Source: an uncultured Pelagibacteraceae bacterium (GTDB lineage Bacteria; Pseudomonadota; Alphaproteobacteria; Pelagibacterales; Pelagibacteraceae). From it: a stretch of DNA of 64,000 bases. A model generated the notes under the pieces. That model made no database searches. It was given only the letters and a program-made list of their open reading frames with translations, and had not been told where the DNA came from. Positions within the stretch are counted from its first letter, which is position 1. Every line of letters begins with the position of its first letter. The stretch spans positions 62,001-126,000 of the forward strand of contig CACEVB010000001.1 of assembly GCA_902562875.1 (NCBI GenBank), in the 5' to 3' direction. Of this stretch, positions 35,607 through 44,694 are shown piece by piece. A program made the translations under genes and the position numbers.

Positions 35607-37345
35607 TAATCTTTTCTTAACTGTTTATTATAAAAGTTTTTATATACCTCTGATCTATTTAATAGTGAAGAATGATCTCCCTCTGCAATAACCTTTCCGC
35701 CATCTATAACATATATTACTTTAGAATTTACAATAGTAGAAAGTCTATGAGCAATAACAAGTGAAGTTCTATTTACAGTTAATAATTTTAATGCATCCTG
35801 AATTTTTTTCTCAGTATCGGAGTCTAATGATGAAGTTGCTTCGTCTAAAAGTATAATTTTACTTTTTTTTAACATAGCTCTAGCAATTGATATTCTTTGT
35901 TTTTCTCCCCCAGACAATCTCACACCATTTTCACCTATTAAAGTTTCAAATTTTTTTGGCATAGTTGAGATAAATTCAGTACAATGAGATAATTCAGCTG
36001 CTTTAATTATTTCATCATCAGATGCATCTAAATTCGCATATCCGATATTATTTTTTATTGTATCATCAAAAAGCGTAACGTCTTGTGTCACCAGTGAAAT
36101 ATTAGATCTCAATGATGAAATTTTTGACTCAAACACTGATTGCCCATCAATAAGAATATCTCCTGAGTCAATATTATAAAACCTTGGTATTAAACTCATT
36201 ATTGAAGATTTTCCTGCCCCACTGTGTCCAACCAAAGATGTCATTTCGCCACCTTCAATTCTTAAATTAATATTTTCTAAAACCTGCTTTTCTTCTTTAT
36301 CGTACTTGAAGTTTACATTCTTAAATTCAATTGAACCTTTATTTAAAATTAAATTTTTACTTGTTTCCTTGTCATAAATTTTATTTTTTATATCAATAAC
36401 TGGCAATATTCTTCGAGCCGCAGAAAGACCTTGATTTATAGCCATATTAAGTGTTGCTAACGATCTTACAGGTTGATAAGCCAACATCATAGCTGCAAGA
36501 AAAGAAAAAAAATTATTTACATCTAACTGCTCTTGAAGAATTAATTTACCTGAAAAATAAATTAAAAGAGCAATCATGCCTCCGGTAAGAGTTTCCATAA
36601 TCGGCGATGCTCTAACCATTATAGTTGCAATTTTGATAGATTTATTTTTTAAGTCATTTATAAATGTCTCAGTTCTAGACAATTCATAATTTTCTTTTTG
36701 GAATATTTTAATAACTTTATGATTCTTAAAAATTTCTAAAAGATATGATGTTAATACACCTGAACTTTCTTGAGCCTGAGTAGAGACTTTACCTATTCTC
36801 CTTCCTAGAGATTTAGCTGCAAAAGAGGCCAAAGGTATCATTATTAATGCAAATAATGCTAATTTCCAATTTTGATAAAACATTACGCCAACCAGACCCA
36901 ACAAAGTTAATGTATCTTTTGCTAGATTAAGAAGAACTGTACTTATTAACGTAGTCATCATTCCTATATCAAAAGTTAAATGAGATATAAACTTTCCTGA
37001 GTGTTTTTTATCAATAATATCAGAGTCGCCTTTTATTACCGATTTCATCAGTTGCAATTGTAAAATTTTAGTCACTTCCTCTGCGACACGAATTAAAATT
37101 GTTTTTGCATAGTACAACGAAAGACCTTTTGAAGCGAATGCTAATAAAACTGCAATCGGAATAATTATTATCAATGACTGATCCTTTTCTATAAATATTT
37201 TCTTTATTGCAGGATCTAATAGCCAAGCAATTGATGAAGTACTCACCGCTACAATAACAGAAAATAATATAGATAAAAATATTTTGGGTAAAAATTTTTT
37301 CGTATATCTATTATATAAAGTTTTAATTATCTGGGTATTATTCAT
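35606..37345 (-). CDS. msbA: lipid A export ATP-binding/permease protein MsbA
   Basis: A homodimeric ABC exporter that flips lipid A-core across the inner membrane. The 579-residue half-transporter has six membrane segments in residues about 20-310 and one nucleotide-binding domain: Walker A GHSGAGKSS, signature LSGGEKQRIS, Walker B IILLDEATSSLD and the H-loop VIAHRLST. Length matches E. coli MsbA (582). It shares a single base with waaA downstream and with ubiA upstream. Other ABC exporters have the same layout, but the lipid A neighbours make MsbA the best name. Confidence 0.93.
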   Translation of the reverse strand: MNNTQIIKTLYNRYTKKFLPKIFLSILFSVIVAVSTSSIAWLLDPAIKKIFIEKDQSLIIIIPIAVLLAFASKGLSLYYAKTILIRVAEEVTKILQLQLMKSVIKGDSDIIDKKHSGKFISHLTFDIGMMTTLISTVLLNLAKDTLTLLGLVGVMFYQNWKLALFALIMIPLASFAAKSLGRRIGKVSTQAQESSGVLTSYLLEIFKNHKVIKIFQKENYELSRTETFINDLKNKSIKIATIMVRASPIMETLTGGMIALLIYFSGKLILQEQLDVNNFFSFLAAMMLAYQPVRSLATLNMAINQGLSAARRILPVIDIKNKIYDKETSKNLILNKGSIEFKNVNFKYDKEEKQVLENINLRIEGGEMTSLVGHSGAGKSSIMSLIPRFYNIDSGDILIDGQSVFESKISSLRSNISLVTQDVTLFDDTIKNNIGYANLDASDDEIIKAAELSHCTEFISTMPKKFETLIGENGVRLSGGEKQRISIARAMLKKSKIILLDEATSSLDSDTEKKIQDALKLLTVNRTSLVIAHRLSTIVNSKVIYVIDGGKVIAEGDHSSLLNRSEVYKNFYNKQLRKD

Positions 37346-38214
37346 TACAATATTTTACCAATTAGAAAACTTACAAAGATCAAAAAACCAAAAAAATTGT
37401 TAGATTTAAATATTTTTAAGCAAGAAACACCATCAGTAATTTTCACTTTATAAATCTGCAAGAAAAATAAATGTATCAAAGGTATAATGAAAAACATAAA
37501 AAAGTATATTTTAAAATTCATTAAGAAGCCAACTAATAGGAATATAAAGCTTGTAATAAAATAGCATACAGTTAAAAAAATCTTTGGGTTTTTTTTAAAT
37601 TTAATAGACGTTGATTTTAAACCTATAATTTCATCATCCTTAATATCTTGATATCCATAAATAGTATCGTAGCCTAATGTCCAAAATATGGCTCCAATAT
37701 AAAATATTATTGGTATTAACGAAATATTATTTTGTGTACTTATCCACCCCAATAATAGACCGTAATTAAATGTTATACCTAAATATAGTTGTGGCCAATA
37801 AGTATACCTTTTCATATATGGATAAGTGAAAGCCAATGGCATCGAAATTAATGCAACAATTATAGTTAATTTATTAAACTGAATTAAAACAAAAAAGGCA
37901 ACTAAACACAAAGATGATGCTAGAGCTAAGCCATTCAAAATAGATATTTTTCCCGAAGCTATTGGTCTGAATTTTGTTCTCTCTACTTTTTTATCATATT
38001 TTCTATCTACAATATCGTTTATTATACATCCTGCAGTTCTCATCAAAACTGACCCAACAAAAAATAAAATCGAATAAAAAATAAATTTATTAAAACTTTG
38101 GTTAAAATCATATGAAATAGTTAGCCCCCAAATACATGGCCAGAATAATAACATGTAACCTATTGGCTTATTAATTCTGGTTAGAAGTATTAAATTTTGC
38201 AATTTTTCTGACAT
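37345..38214 (-). CDS. ubiA: 4-hydroxybenzoate polyprenyltransferase
   Basis: An inner-membrane prenyltransferase of 289 residues that joins the polyprenyl chain to 4-hydroxybenzoate in ubiquinone synthesis. The two Asp-rich motifs for Mg-diphosphate are NDIVDRKYD near 66-74 and DIKDDEIIGLKST near 190-202. About eight hydrophobic helices are visible. RINKPIGYMLLFWPCIWGL at the N-terminus is typical. It shares one base with msbA. Ubiquinone feeds the respiratory chain, including the oxidase at 43816-47621. Confidence 0.95.
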   Translation of the reverse strand: MSEKLQNLILLTRINKPIGYMLLFWPCIWGLTISYDFNQSFNKFIFYSILFFVGSVLMRTAGCIINDIVDRKYDKKVERTKFRPIASGKISILNGLALASSLCLVAFFVLIQFNKLTIIVALISMPLAFTYPYMKRYTYWPQLYLGITFNYGLLLGWISTQNNISLIPIIFYIGAIFWTLGYDTIYGYQDIKDDEIIGLKSTSIKFKKNPKIFLTVCYFITSFIFLLVGFLMNFKIYFFMFFIIPLIHLFFLQIYKVKITDGVSCLKIFKSNNFFGFLIFVSFLIGKIL

Positions 38215-38261
38215 AATTTAATTGTAAATAACAAAGCAAAATAAATTTATCAATCTTTGTT

Positions 38262-38669
38262 ATGAATATAGACTACACGGTCACTGCACTTATGTTTCCC
38301 GCTATACCTCTTATAATGGCTGTTTACAGTAACAGATTTCACACTTTGAGTAATCTTATAAGAAAAATTCATGATGAGTATGTTTTTGAAAAACATACAC
38401 CTCCTGAGTGGCGAAGCCAATTAATTAATTTGAATATTAGGATTAGCGTTTTAAAATTTTCAATACTTTTTGCTGCATTTGGTTTCTTATTTAATATGGG
38501 GACCGTATTTGCTCTTTATTTAAATGAGATATTTATTGCTAGAATTATATTTGCCTCTTGTTGTTTGTCTATGATGATTTCAATAGTATTTTTTATTAGA
38601 GAAATTCAAATATCTACTAGAGCACTAAAGCTACATCTGTCCGATATGGATGTTAAGTTTAAGGAGTAA
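38262..38669 (+). CDS. DUF2721 membrane protein
   Basis: A 135-residue membrane protein with three hydrophobic segments (about 5-22, 66-88 and 94-112). The polar region NRFHTLSNLIRKIHDEY after the first helix and the final REIQISTRALKLHL match the DUF2721 family, whose function is unknown. It is a single gene that diverges from ubiA and overlaps the convergent quinone reductase gene by 11 bases. Confidence 0.85.
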   Translation: MNIDYTVTALMFPAIPLIMAVYSNRFHTLSNLIRKIHDEYVFEKHTPPEWRSQLINLNIRISVLKFSILFAAFGFLFNMGTVFALYLNEIFIARIIFASCCLSMMISIVFFIREIQISTRALKLHLSDMDVKFKE

Positions 38670-39630
38670 TAATTGCTGGACCAATTATTTTTCTACCCTC
38701 TAAATCTCTATGTGCTGTAACAACATCATCTAAAGAGTATTTTTTAAAAAGCTTCACAATTACTTTTTTTGAGTTAATCATATCAAATAGTTTTGCTGAT
38801 GCCTCCTCTAATTCTTTCCTAGTTGATGTATAATGGGCAATACTGGGTCTTGTTAAAAATAAACCCTTTGGAGCTATTAGTTTTCCAACATCAATTAGGT
38901 CAAGTTTACCAGATGCATTTCCAAAAGAGACAAAAGTTCCTCTCATTTTTAAGCACATTAATGACTTTTCCATCGTCACCTTACCAACACCATCGTAGAC
39001 AACTGGAAGACCAACGTTTTTTGTAATTTTCATAACTTCTTTTTGAAAATCATGAGTATTGTAATTAATAACATGTGAACATCCATATTCTTCAGCAATT
39101 TTTTTTTTTTCATCTGATCCAACAGTACCAATAACTTTACAACCTAAGCTTTTCGCCCATTGACAAAAAATTTGACCAACACCACCAGCTGCTGCATGAA
39201 ACAATACAGTTTGTCCCGGTTGTGCCTGATAAGTCTTATGTAAAAGATAAAATGTCGTTAAACCTTTTGTCATGATTGCTGCTACTTCTTCAAGGTCAAT
39301 ACCTTCGGGAACTTTTATTAAACTTTTAATAGGATAAACCCTATGTGTTGCATATGACCCTATTGGTGCAGCTGCATATGCAACTTTATCACCTTCCTTA
39401 AAACCCTTACAATCTGATCCAACTTTTTCAATTATACCTGCGCCTTCTAAACCAATACCTGAAGGAAGTGGTACAGGATAAAGTCCTGACCTATGATAAG
39501 TATCAATGTAGTTTAAGCCAATAGCTACCTGCTTTATTAATACCTCACCTGATTTAGGACTTGAAAGACTTAGATCTTTAAGCTCTATTACCTCAGGGCC
39601 ACCAGTTTTTTTAATTTCAACTGCTTTCAT
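38659..39630 (-). CDS. NADPH:quinone oxidoreductase (MDR superfamily)
   Basis: A 323-residue zinc-independent medium-chain dehydrogenase of the quinone reductase type (E. coli QorA-like). The GroES-like N-terminal domain has GVGLNYIDTYHRSGLYP-type sequence around residue 40 (IGLNYIDTYHRSG). The Rossmann domain has AAAGGVGQIFCQWAKSLG near 149-166, the NADPH-binding loop. No Cys/His set for structural zinc is seen. It shares one base with the upstream pirin gene. Probable role: reducing quinones or reactive enones. Confidence 0.9.
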   Translation of the reverse strand: MKAVEIKKTGGPEVIELKDLSLSSPKSGEVLIKQVAIGLNYIDTYHRSGLYPVPLPSGIGLEGAGIIEKVGSDCKGFKEGDKVAYAAAPIGSYATHRVYPIKSLIKVPEGIDLEEVAAIMTKGLTTFYLLHKTYQAQPGQTVLFHAAAGGVGQIFCQWAKSLGCKVIGTVGSDEKKKIAEEYGCSHVINYNTHDFQKEVMKITKNVGLPVVYDGVGKVTMEKSLMCLKMRGTFVSFGNASGKLDLIDVGKLIAPKGLFLTRPSIAHYTSTRKELEEASAKLFDMINSKKVIVKLFKKYSLDDVVTAHRDLEGRKIIGPAIITP

Positions 39631-40466
39631 TATTTTACAAATGTCCCATTATGAAAATCATTGACTGCATCTAATATTTCAGATTTAGTATTCATCACAA
39701 AAGGACCACCTCTAGCAATTTGTTCATTAATTGGTTTTCCCGAAATTAGTAAGAATTTTGATTTTGCATGAGCTTTAACTAAAAGTTTTTCACCTTTAGA
39801 TAAAAGAATTAGTTTAGAGTGTTTTATTTTTTCATGTTCTTTATCACCTATTTTAATCTCACCTTCAATTAAATATATTAGACTATTATGAGTTAACGGT
39901 ATTTTAAAACTAAATGTTTTATCCTCATTAAGTTCAACATCAAAATAAATTGGCTCCACATTATGTCCAATAATAGGACCTTCTGCATCTTCAAATTTAC
40001 CTGCAATAGTCTTAACTAATTTATCCTCATCTTTGTGAACATTCATTTCCTTTGAATTAATATATATATAATCAGGCTTAGACATCTTCAATTTGGCAGG
40101 CATATTAATCCACAATTGAAAGCCCTGAAGTTTTCCTCCAGTCATAGCTGGCATTTCTGAATGTATTATTCCACTACCAGTTTTCATCCATTGAACATCA
40201 CCCGCTTTCATTCTACCCTTTGAGCCTGTGCTATCTTCGTGCTCAAATTCTCCATGCAGCATATAAGTTACTGTTTCTATACCCCTATGAGGATGAGCTG
40301 GAAAGCCACCAATATAATCATCTTTATCCTCTGATCCAAACTCATCCAACATAAGAAACGGATCATAATAATTTGGTTCAATTCCAATACTTCTTTTTAA
40401 TTTAACCCCTGCGCCATCTGATGAAATTATTGGCTCAATAATTTTTTCTACTTCAATTTTTTTCAT
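39630..40466 (-). CDS. pirin family protein
   Basis: A bicupin of 278 residues. The N-terminal cupin carries the metal ligands in HPHRGIETVTY (about 58-68) and GEFEHEDSTG (about 71-80), with three His and one Glu as in pirins. FQLWINMPAKLKMSKP is also conserved. Some bacterial pirins act as quercetin dioxygenases or bind metabolic enzymes; the role here is unknown. It lies between DoxX and a quinone reductase gene on the same strand, spaced by a few bases, suggesting a redox-related operon. Confidence 0.92.
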   Translation of the reverse strand: MKKIEVEKIIEPIISSDGAGVKLKRSIGIEPNYYDPFLMLDEFGSEDKDDYIGGFPAHPHRGIETVTYMLHGEFEHEDSTGSKGRMKAGDVQWMKTGSGIIHSEMPAMTGGKLQGFQLWINMPAKLKMSKPDYIYINSKEMNVHKDEDKLVKTIAGKFEDAEGPIIGHNVEPIYFDVELNEDKTFSFKIPLTHNSLIYLIEGEIKIGDKEHEKIKHSKLILLSKGEKLLVKAHAKSKFLLISGKPINEQIARGGPFVMNTKSEILDAVNDFHNGTFVK

Positions 40467-40468
40467 TT

Positions 40469-40840
40469 TTATTTTTTATTATCTATACTAAATTTTTTAG
40501 ATCCATTTACTACAATAATTAAAAAACCTCCAGCTAATCCTATATTTTTTAAAAAAGATATAGTCTGCATTTGATTTGAAAAATCTGTATGAAAAACAAA
40601 AGCGGTGGTTAAACAAAAAATTGCCAATAATCCAGCGGCTATTTTTGTCTTATACCCAATAATTACCAATATCGGAGCAGCAATCTCAAGAATAATTGCT
40701 GGAGTTAAAAATATACCTGGCACTCCATAACTCTCCATCCATTCTAATGTTCCGTCATAATTAATTACTTTAAAGTAACCGTTTAGTAAAAATAATAAGG
40801 ATATTAATACTCTTCCCAATAGATCTAAGTAATTTTTCAT
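40469..40840 (-). CDS. DoxX family membrane protein
   Basis: A 123-residue membrane protein with four hydrophobic segments. LLGRVLISLLFLLNGYFKV at the N-terminus, then WMESYGVPG and LEIAAPILVIIGYKTKIAA are typical of the DoxX/SURF4-like family, thought to bind quinones or act in thiol stress. I start it at 40840 (MKNYLDLLGR); a longer frame from 40876 would overlap the upstream gene and add a polar extension. It is followed by the pirin and quinone reductase genes. Confidence 0.85.
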   Translation of the reverse strand: MKNYLDLLGRVLISLLFLLNGYFKVINYDGTLEWMESYGVPGIFLTPAIILEIAAPILVIIGYKTKIAAGLLAIFCLTTAFVFHTDFSNQMQTISFLKNIGLAGGFLIIVVNGSKKFSIDNKK

Positions 40841-40859
40841 ATAAAGAGATTTAATTTTT

Positions 40860-41525
40860 TTATTCAATAATATCAAGTAGACCTTTTAGACTCTGTATTT
40901 CATATTTAGGCTTATAATCTAGATTATCAAATATATTTTTATTTCTATTTACCCAAATAGATTGATATCCGTAATTACCAGCACCAGATACATCCCAGGT
41001 ATTTGCACTTAAAAAAGCAATTTCATTTTTTTTAATTTTATAATTTTTTACGGGTATATCATAAACTTTTGAAGCTGGTTTATAAATTCTAACTTCTTCA
41101 ATAGAAAAAATACTATCAAAAAAATTATCTAAATTGTTACTTTGGACTAACTGACGAAGTAAATTAGGTGTGCCATTAGATAGTATCGCTAATTTATAAT
41201 TATTTACTTTTAGATTTTTTAGTATTTTTTCGACTTCTGAATATGGAGATAAAACTTTATATAAACTCAATAGTTCCTTTTTCATAGAAGGGTCTATTTC
41301 AAATACCCTCATGGATTTATCTAAACTATCTTCAGTTATTTGCCAGAAATCTTTATGTCTGTCCATTATACTTCTCAACCAAGTGTACTCTAGCTGAGTT
41401 GTTCTCCAATAATTTGAAAAAGTCTCCCATTTATTACCTATTTTACTTTTACATTTCTTTGCAGCAGAATTGACATCAAATAAAGTTCCATATGCATCAA
41501 AAATTATTGCTTTAATATTTTTCAT
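40860..41525 (-). CDS. haloacid dehalogenase, type II
   Basis: A 221-residue HAD-family enzyme of the L-2-haloacid dehalogenase type. The nucleophile Asp lies in IIFDAYGTLFDV (residues 7-18), LAILSNGTPNLL holds motif II, and SANTWDVSGAGNYG is the C-terminal motif typical of type II dehalogenases. SKVYDIPVK stands where motif III Lys is expected. Natural substrates in marine bacteria may be halogenated or other 2-substituted acids, but specificity is not proven. It is first of a run of four genes and diverges from rsmE 15 bases away. Confidence 0.88.
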   Translation of the reverse strand: MKNIKAIIFDAYGTLFDVNSAAKKCKSKIGNKWETFSNYWRTTQLEYTWLRSIMDRHKDFWQITEDSLDKSMRVFEIDPSMKKELLSLYKVLSPYSEVEKILKNLKVNNYKLAILSNGTPNLLRQLVQSNNLDNFFDSIFSIEEVRIYKPASKVYDIPVKNYKIKKNEIAFLSANTWDVSGAGNYGYQSIWVNRNKNIFDNLDYKPKYEIQSLKGLLDIIE

Positions 41526-41540
41526 AAATAAACTTATAAA

Positions 41541-42242
41541 ATGAGTTATATTAGATTATTTTTTAAAGAAAACTTATCTCTTAATTTAAATTCAAATCTA
41601 GATAAATCTCAATCCCACTATATTTCAAAAGTTATGAGAATTAAAGAAGGTGAAAACATTTCTTTATTCAATGAAACGGGAGAATGGATTGCAAAAATTA
41701 AGGATATAAAAAAAGGTATTATAAACTTTGTCATACTAGAAAAAATTAGAAATGTAGAAAATGATATGGAAATATGGCTAGCATTTTCACCTATAAAATT
41801 TAATTATTTAAATTTTATGATTCAAAAAGCAACGGAATTAGGTATTACTAGGTTTATTCCAATATTAACTGATAGATCAATTGTAAGAGATATAAATAAA
41901 AACAGAATAAAAAAGATAATAATAGAAGCCTGTGAACAATCTAATAGAACTAAGTTACCTAAATTGGAAAAATTAATAAGATTTAAAGAATTTTTAAAAA
42001 TTTATAATGATACTAATATTGTTTTAGGAGATTTAAATACTAAGGAGGAAAAGATACATTTTAATAAAAAGAGTCCAATATGTATTTTGATAGGTCCTGA
42101 GGGAGATTTTTCTGAAACTGAGAGAGAGCTAATGGGACAATTAAAAAACTTGAGGTCTTTAAGAATTAACAAAAATATTTTAAGAACAGAAACAGCAGCA
42201 ATATCAATGATATCAATATTAACTTTTAAACTTTTATCTTAA
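41541..42242 (+). CDS. rsmE: 16S rRNA (uracil(1498)-N(3))-methyltransferase
   Basis: A SPOUT-class methyltransferase of 233 residues that modifies U1498 in 16S rRNA. The N-terminal PUA-like domain contains HYISKVMRIKEGE. The SPOUT domain has KATELGITRFIPI, EACEQSNRTKLP, the knot motif LIGPEGDFSETE and ILRTETAAISMI near the C-terminus. Length is normal. Its end overlaps the SCO gene of the opposite strand by 9 bases. Confidence 0.94.
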   Translation: MSYIRLFFKENLSLNLNSNLDKSQSHYISKVMRIKEGENISLFNETGEWIAKIKDIKKGIINFVILEKIRNVENDMEIWLAFSPIKFNYLNFMIQKATELGITRFIPILTDRSIVRDINKNRIKKIIIEACEQSNRTKLPKLEKLIRFKEFLKIYNDTNIVLGDLNTKEEKIHFNKKSPICILIGPEGDFSETERELMGQLKNLRSLRINKNILRTETAAISMISILTFKLLS

Positions 42243-42824
42243 TAGTCTATTAATTTTTTTAAACATATCTTTATATTCTGCGTGATGGCTAATTCTATCT
42301 AAATATTTTCCTCCCTTAAGTAATAAAACAGATGAGCTATGATTAATTAGATAGCTGCCACTCTCTGTAAAAATCTTTTCTGAAAGAACACCCCATGATT
42401 GAGATAACAAAAATATTTTTTTTGGGTCTCCAGTAATTCCAAATATTTCATTTTCAAATCCCCCCAAATAATTTTTTATGGTTTCTGGTGTATCTCTCTT
42501 TGGATCTATACTTACAAAAAAAACTTTAAATTTTTGTTTTTTTTTGATGTCTAATTCATTAATCACCAGATCCAAGTTGTATAAAGTCATCGGACATATA
42601 TCTGGACAATTTGTAAATCCGAAAAATATCGCAGTTAGTGGTCCGTCAAATGATTTATCAGTTATAGTATTATTATTAACATCTTTTAATGAAAACTCTG
42701 AACCTTTAAAAGATGCGACCATATCATCTTTTTGCTCTTTAATGTTTAAAAAGACTGGTAACATTAAAAATATAAATAAAAATAAGCACCCAGAAATAAT
42801 TGTAATTGAAGTCTTTAATTTCAT
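42234..42824 (-). CDS. SCO1/SenC copper chaperone
   Basis: A membrane-anchored thioredoxin-fold protein of 196 residues that delivers copper to the CuA centre of cytochrome oxidase. One N-terminal helix (about 8-27) anchors it, with the domain in the periplasm. The copper ligands are CPDIC (Cys73 and Cys77) and His162 in LINHSSS. FVSIDPKRDTPE is typical. It diverges from the oxidase-related genes starting at 42861 and 43816, whose subunit II has a complete CuA site. Confidence 0.94.
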   Translation of the reverse strand: MKLKTSITIISGCLFLFIFLMLPVFLNIKEQKDDMVASFKGSEFSLKDVNNNTITDKSFDGPLTAIFFGFTNCPDICPMTLYNLDLVINELDIKKKQKFKVFFVSIDPKRDTPETIKNYLGGFENEIFGITGDPKKIFLLSQSWGVLSEKIFTESGSYLINHSSSVLLLKGGKYLDRISHHAEYKDMFKKINRLLR

Positions 42825-42860
42825 AGTTGATAATGTTTTATAAATGATTATATAAAATTA

Positions 42861-43541
42861 ATGTCCAGCTTATTAAAGAAATTTTTTGGCACAATTATAG
42901 AAAAACCCTGGGAGGCAGAAAGGGCACAAGTTGACGATGCTCACAGCGGTCAAACCTTTGATTTATCAGTACAAAAATCAGCAGTAATAATTATTTTTGG
43001 CATCGCTACAGTTCTCTTTAGTCTAATTTTTACTGGATATATTTATAGTGTTCCACCGGAACAAGACACAAAATATTTATTAAAACCCAATTTACTTTGG
43101 ATTAATACATTTGTACTGTTGCTCATTTCATTTTATTTTAACAAATTAACCAATGAACTTAAAAAATCAGAAACTTCAAATGTAAAAAAACAATTGTTGA
43201 TAATCGGTGGTTTAAGTTATCTTTTCCTTTTTGGTCAAGTAGCTTTTTGGATTCAATTAATGAAAAGTGGAAATTATGTTCAAACTAACAACTACTTCTC
43301 ATCATTCTATATATTCACAGCTCTTCACGGACTACACTTACTAGGCGGACTGTTTTTTTGGGGTAAAGTCGCGTCGAGAGTTTTAAAAGTAAAAAATGAA
43401 AAAATCTTAGAAGAAGAAAAAAATATATCGGCATTATCAATGTATTGGACATTTCTTCTAATAGTTTGGTTAGCATTCTTTTTAATGATTTATGTTTTTA
43501 ACGATGCATTTATAGAGTGGTGCAAAACTCTTGTGGCCTAA
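42861..43541 (+). CDS. cytochrome c oxidase subunit III-like protein
   Basis: A 226-residue integral membrane protein related to heme-copper oxidase subunit III. Five hydrophobic segments are visible, with FYIFTALHGLHLLGGLFFWG near 149-168 and a C-terminal MYWTFLLIVWLAFFLMIYVF, both typical of the family. It differs strongly from the second subunit III at 46567. It begins with a polar stretch KPWEAERAQVDDAHSG. Having two subunit-III-type genes recalls the Bradyrhizobium coxMNOP oxidase. It is separated from the main operon by a small reverse gene. Confidence 0.85.
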   Translation: MSSLLKKFFGTIIEKPWEAERAQVDDAHSGQTFDLSVQKSAVIIIFGIATVLFSLIFTGYIYSVPPEQDTKYLLKPNLLWINTFVLLLISFYFNKLTNELKKSETSNVKKQLLIIGGLSYLFLFGQVAFWIQLMKSGNYVQTNNYFSSFYIFTALHGLHLLGGLFFWGKVASRVLKVKNEKILEEEKNISALSMYWTFLLIVWLAFFLMIYVFNDAFIEWCKTLVA

Positions 43542-43729
43542 AGAAATAATACCAATATCGAACCGACTGCGGCAACTACAATAAGTAAAATATTTACTGA
43601 CTTTAAGTACCTTTTTGTTTCGGGTTTTACCCCGTCTCTCTTAAATGCCCCAGCCCCAAAAGAGATAACAATAAAGAACAAAAATACGAGAGAAAGAATA
43701 GCTACAAGTATTCCAAATTTTCCTAACAT
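43538..43729 (-). CDS. small twin-helix membrane protein
   Basis: A 63-residue protein with two hydrophobic helices (about 5-27 and 43-62) linked by a basic polar loop FKRDGVKPETKRYLK. The size and shape recall HIG1-type or other twin-transmembrane proteins that sit beside oxidases in Alphaproteobacteria, but the typical Arg pattern of HIG1 is not clear. It is oriented against the surrounding oxidase genes and shares the stop bases CTAA with the subunit-III-like gene. Confidence 0.65.
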   Translation of the reverse strand: MLGKFGILVAILSLVFLFFIVISFGAGAFKRDGVKPETKRYLKSVNILLIVVAAVGSILVLFL

Positions 43730-43815
43730 TTTATGACTTATACAAGCTAATTATAATCATTTTGAAGACATTTTGTCATAGGTTTTTATTAGATTTCTCT
43801 TATATATAAATCTTC

Positions 43816-44691
43816 ATGCATGTAGGAATAATATTTTTTTTGATCATACTAGGTTCAGTTTTATTTCATATTTTCACGCCATGGTATTGGACAGATATAG
43901 CCTCAAATTGGCAAGGCATGGATGATACTATAACACTTACCTTTTGGATAGGTGGAGGTGTTTTTGTAGCAGTATGTTTGTTTATGATCTATTGTCTTTT
44001 TAAATTTTCTTATAAAGAGGGTAGAAAGGTTGAATATAAACCAGAAGATAAAAAATTAGAAAAAATTTTAACTTGGGCAACTACTCTTGGAATTGCGGCT
44101 CTACTCGCTCCAGGACTAATAATTTGGAACCAATATGTAAATGTTCCTAAGAATGCCCTAGAAGTTGACGTTATGGCATGGCAATGGGGATGGCAGTATA
44201 GATTACCAGGAGAAGATGGTAAACTTGGGACAACCAAGGTTACTAATATTAACGACGAAAATCCTTTTGGTATTAATGTCGATGATCCATTTGGAAGAGA
44301 CGACATTCTTGTACAAAGCGATTATATAAATTTAGAAAATAACAAACCAGTAAAAATTTTATTACGGTCTGTTGATGTTCTGCACAACTGGTATGTACCA
44401 CAATTTAGATCAAAAATGGACGCAGTTCCAGGAATAGTGACGTTTTATTGGTTTGAACCAAATAAAATTGGTGAATACGAAGTTTTGTGTGCGGAGTATT
44501 GTGGTGTTGGTCATTATGCTATGAGAGGTGGAGTGGAAGTACAAAGCACTAAAGACTATAACGTATGGTTATCTGAACAAGAGACATTTCAAGATTTAAT
44601 AGCTAAGAATGAGACATTAGAATTTGAGGATAATAAATTAGCAAAAAATAATAATATAAATTTAAAACAAGATATATATAAAGAGGAATAA
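43816..44691 (+). CDS. coxB: cytochrome c oxidase subunit II
   Basis: A 291-residue subunit with two membrane helices (about 2-20 and 36-62, with a third hydrophobic stretch near 86-104) and a periplasmic cupredoxin domain. The CuA ligands are complete: His190 in LHNW, Cys225 and Cys229 in CAEYC with Glu227, His233 and Met236. DVMAWQWGWQYR near 119-130 is the aromatic electron entry region. A CuA site means the electron donor is a cytochrome c, not quinol. No fused cytochrome c domain is present. Followed by subunit I after 3 bases. Confidence 0.95.
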   Translation: MHVGIIFFLIILGSVLFHIFTPWYWTDIASNWQGMDDTITLTFWIGGGVFVAVCLFMIYCLFKFSYKEGRKVEYKPEDKKLEKILTWATTLGIAALLAPGLIIWNQYVNVPKNALEVDVMAWQWGWQYRLPGEDGKLGTTKVTNINDENPFGINVDDPFGRDDILVQSDYINLENNKPVKILLRSVDVLHNWYVPQFRSKMDAVPGIVTFYWFEPNKIGEYEVLCAEYCGVGHYAMRGGVEVQSTKDYNVWLSEQETFQDLIAKNETLEFEDNKLAKNNNINLKQDIYKEE

Positions 44692-44694
44692 TTT

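Noticed and set aside
42478-42843. Plus-strand frame of 121 codons
   Set aside because: Opposite-strand shadow of the SCO gene, whose CPDIC and His motifs are intact.
43730-43815. Promoter for the oxidase operon (TTGTCA and TATATA)
   Set aside because: The two boxes are 22 bases apart, too far for a standard promoter; other pairs were weaker.
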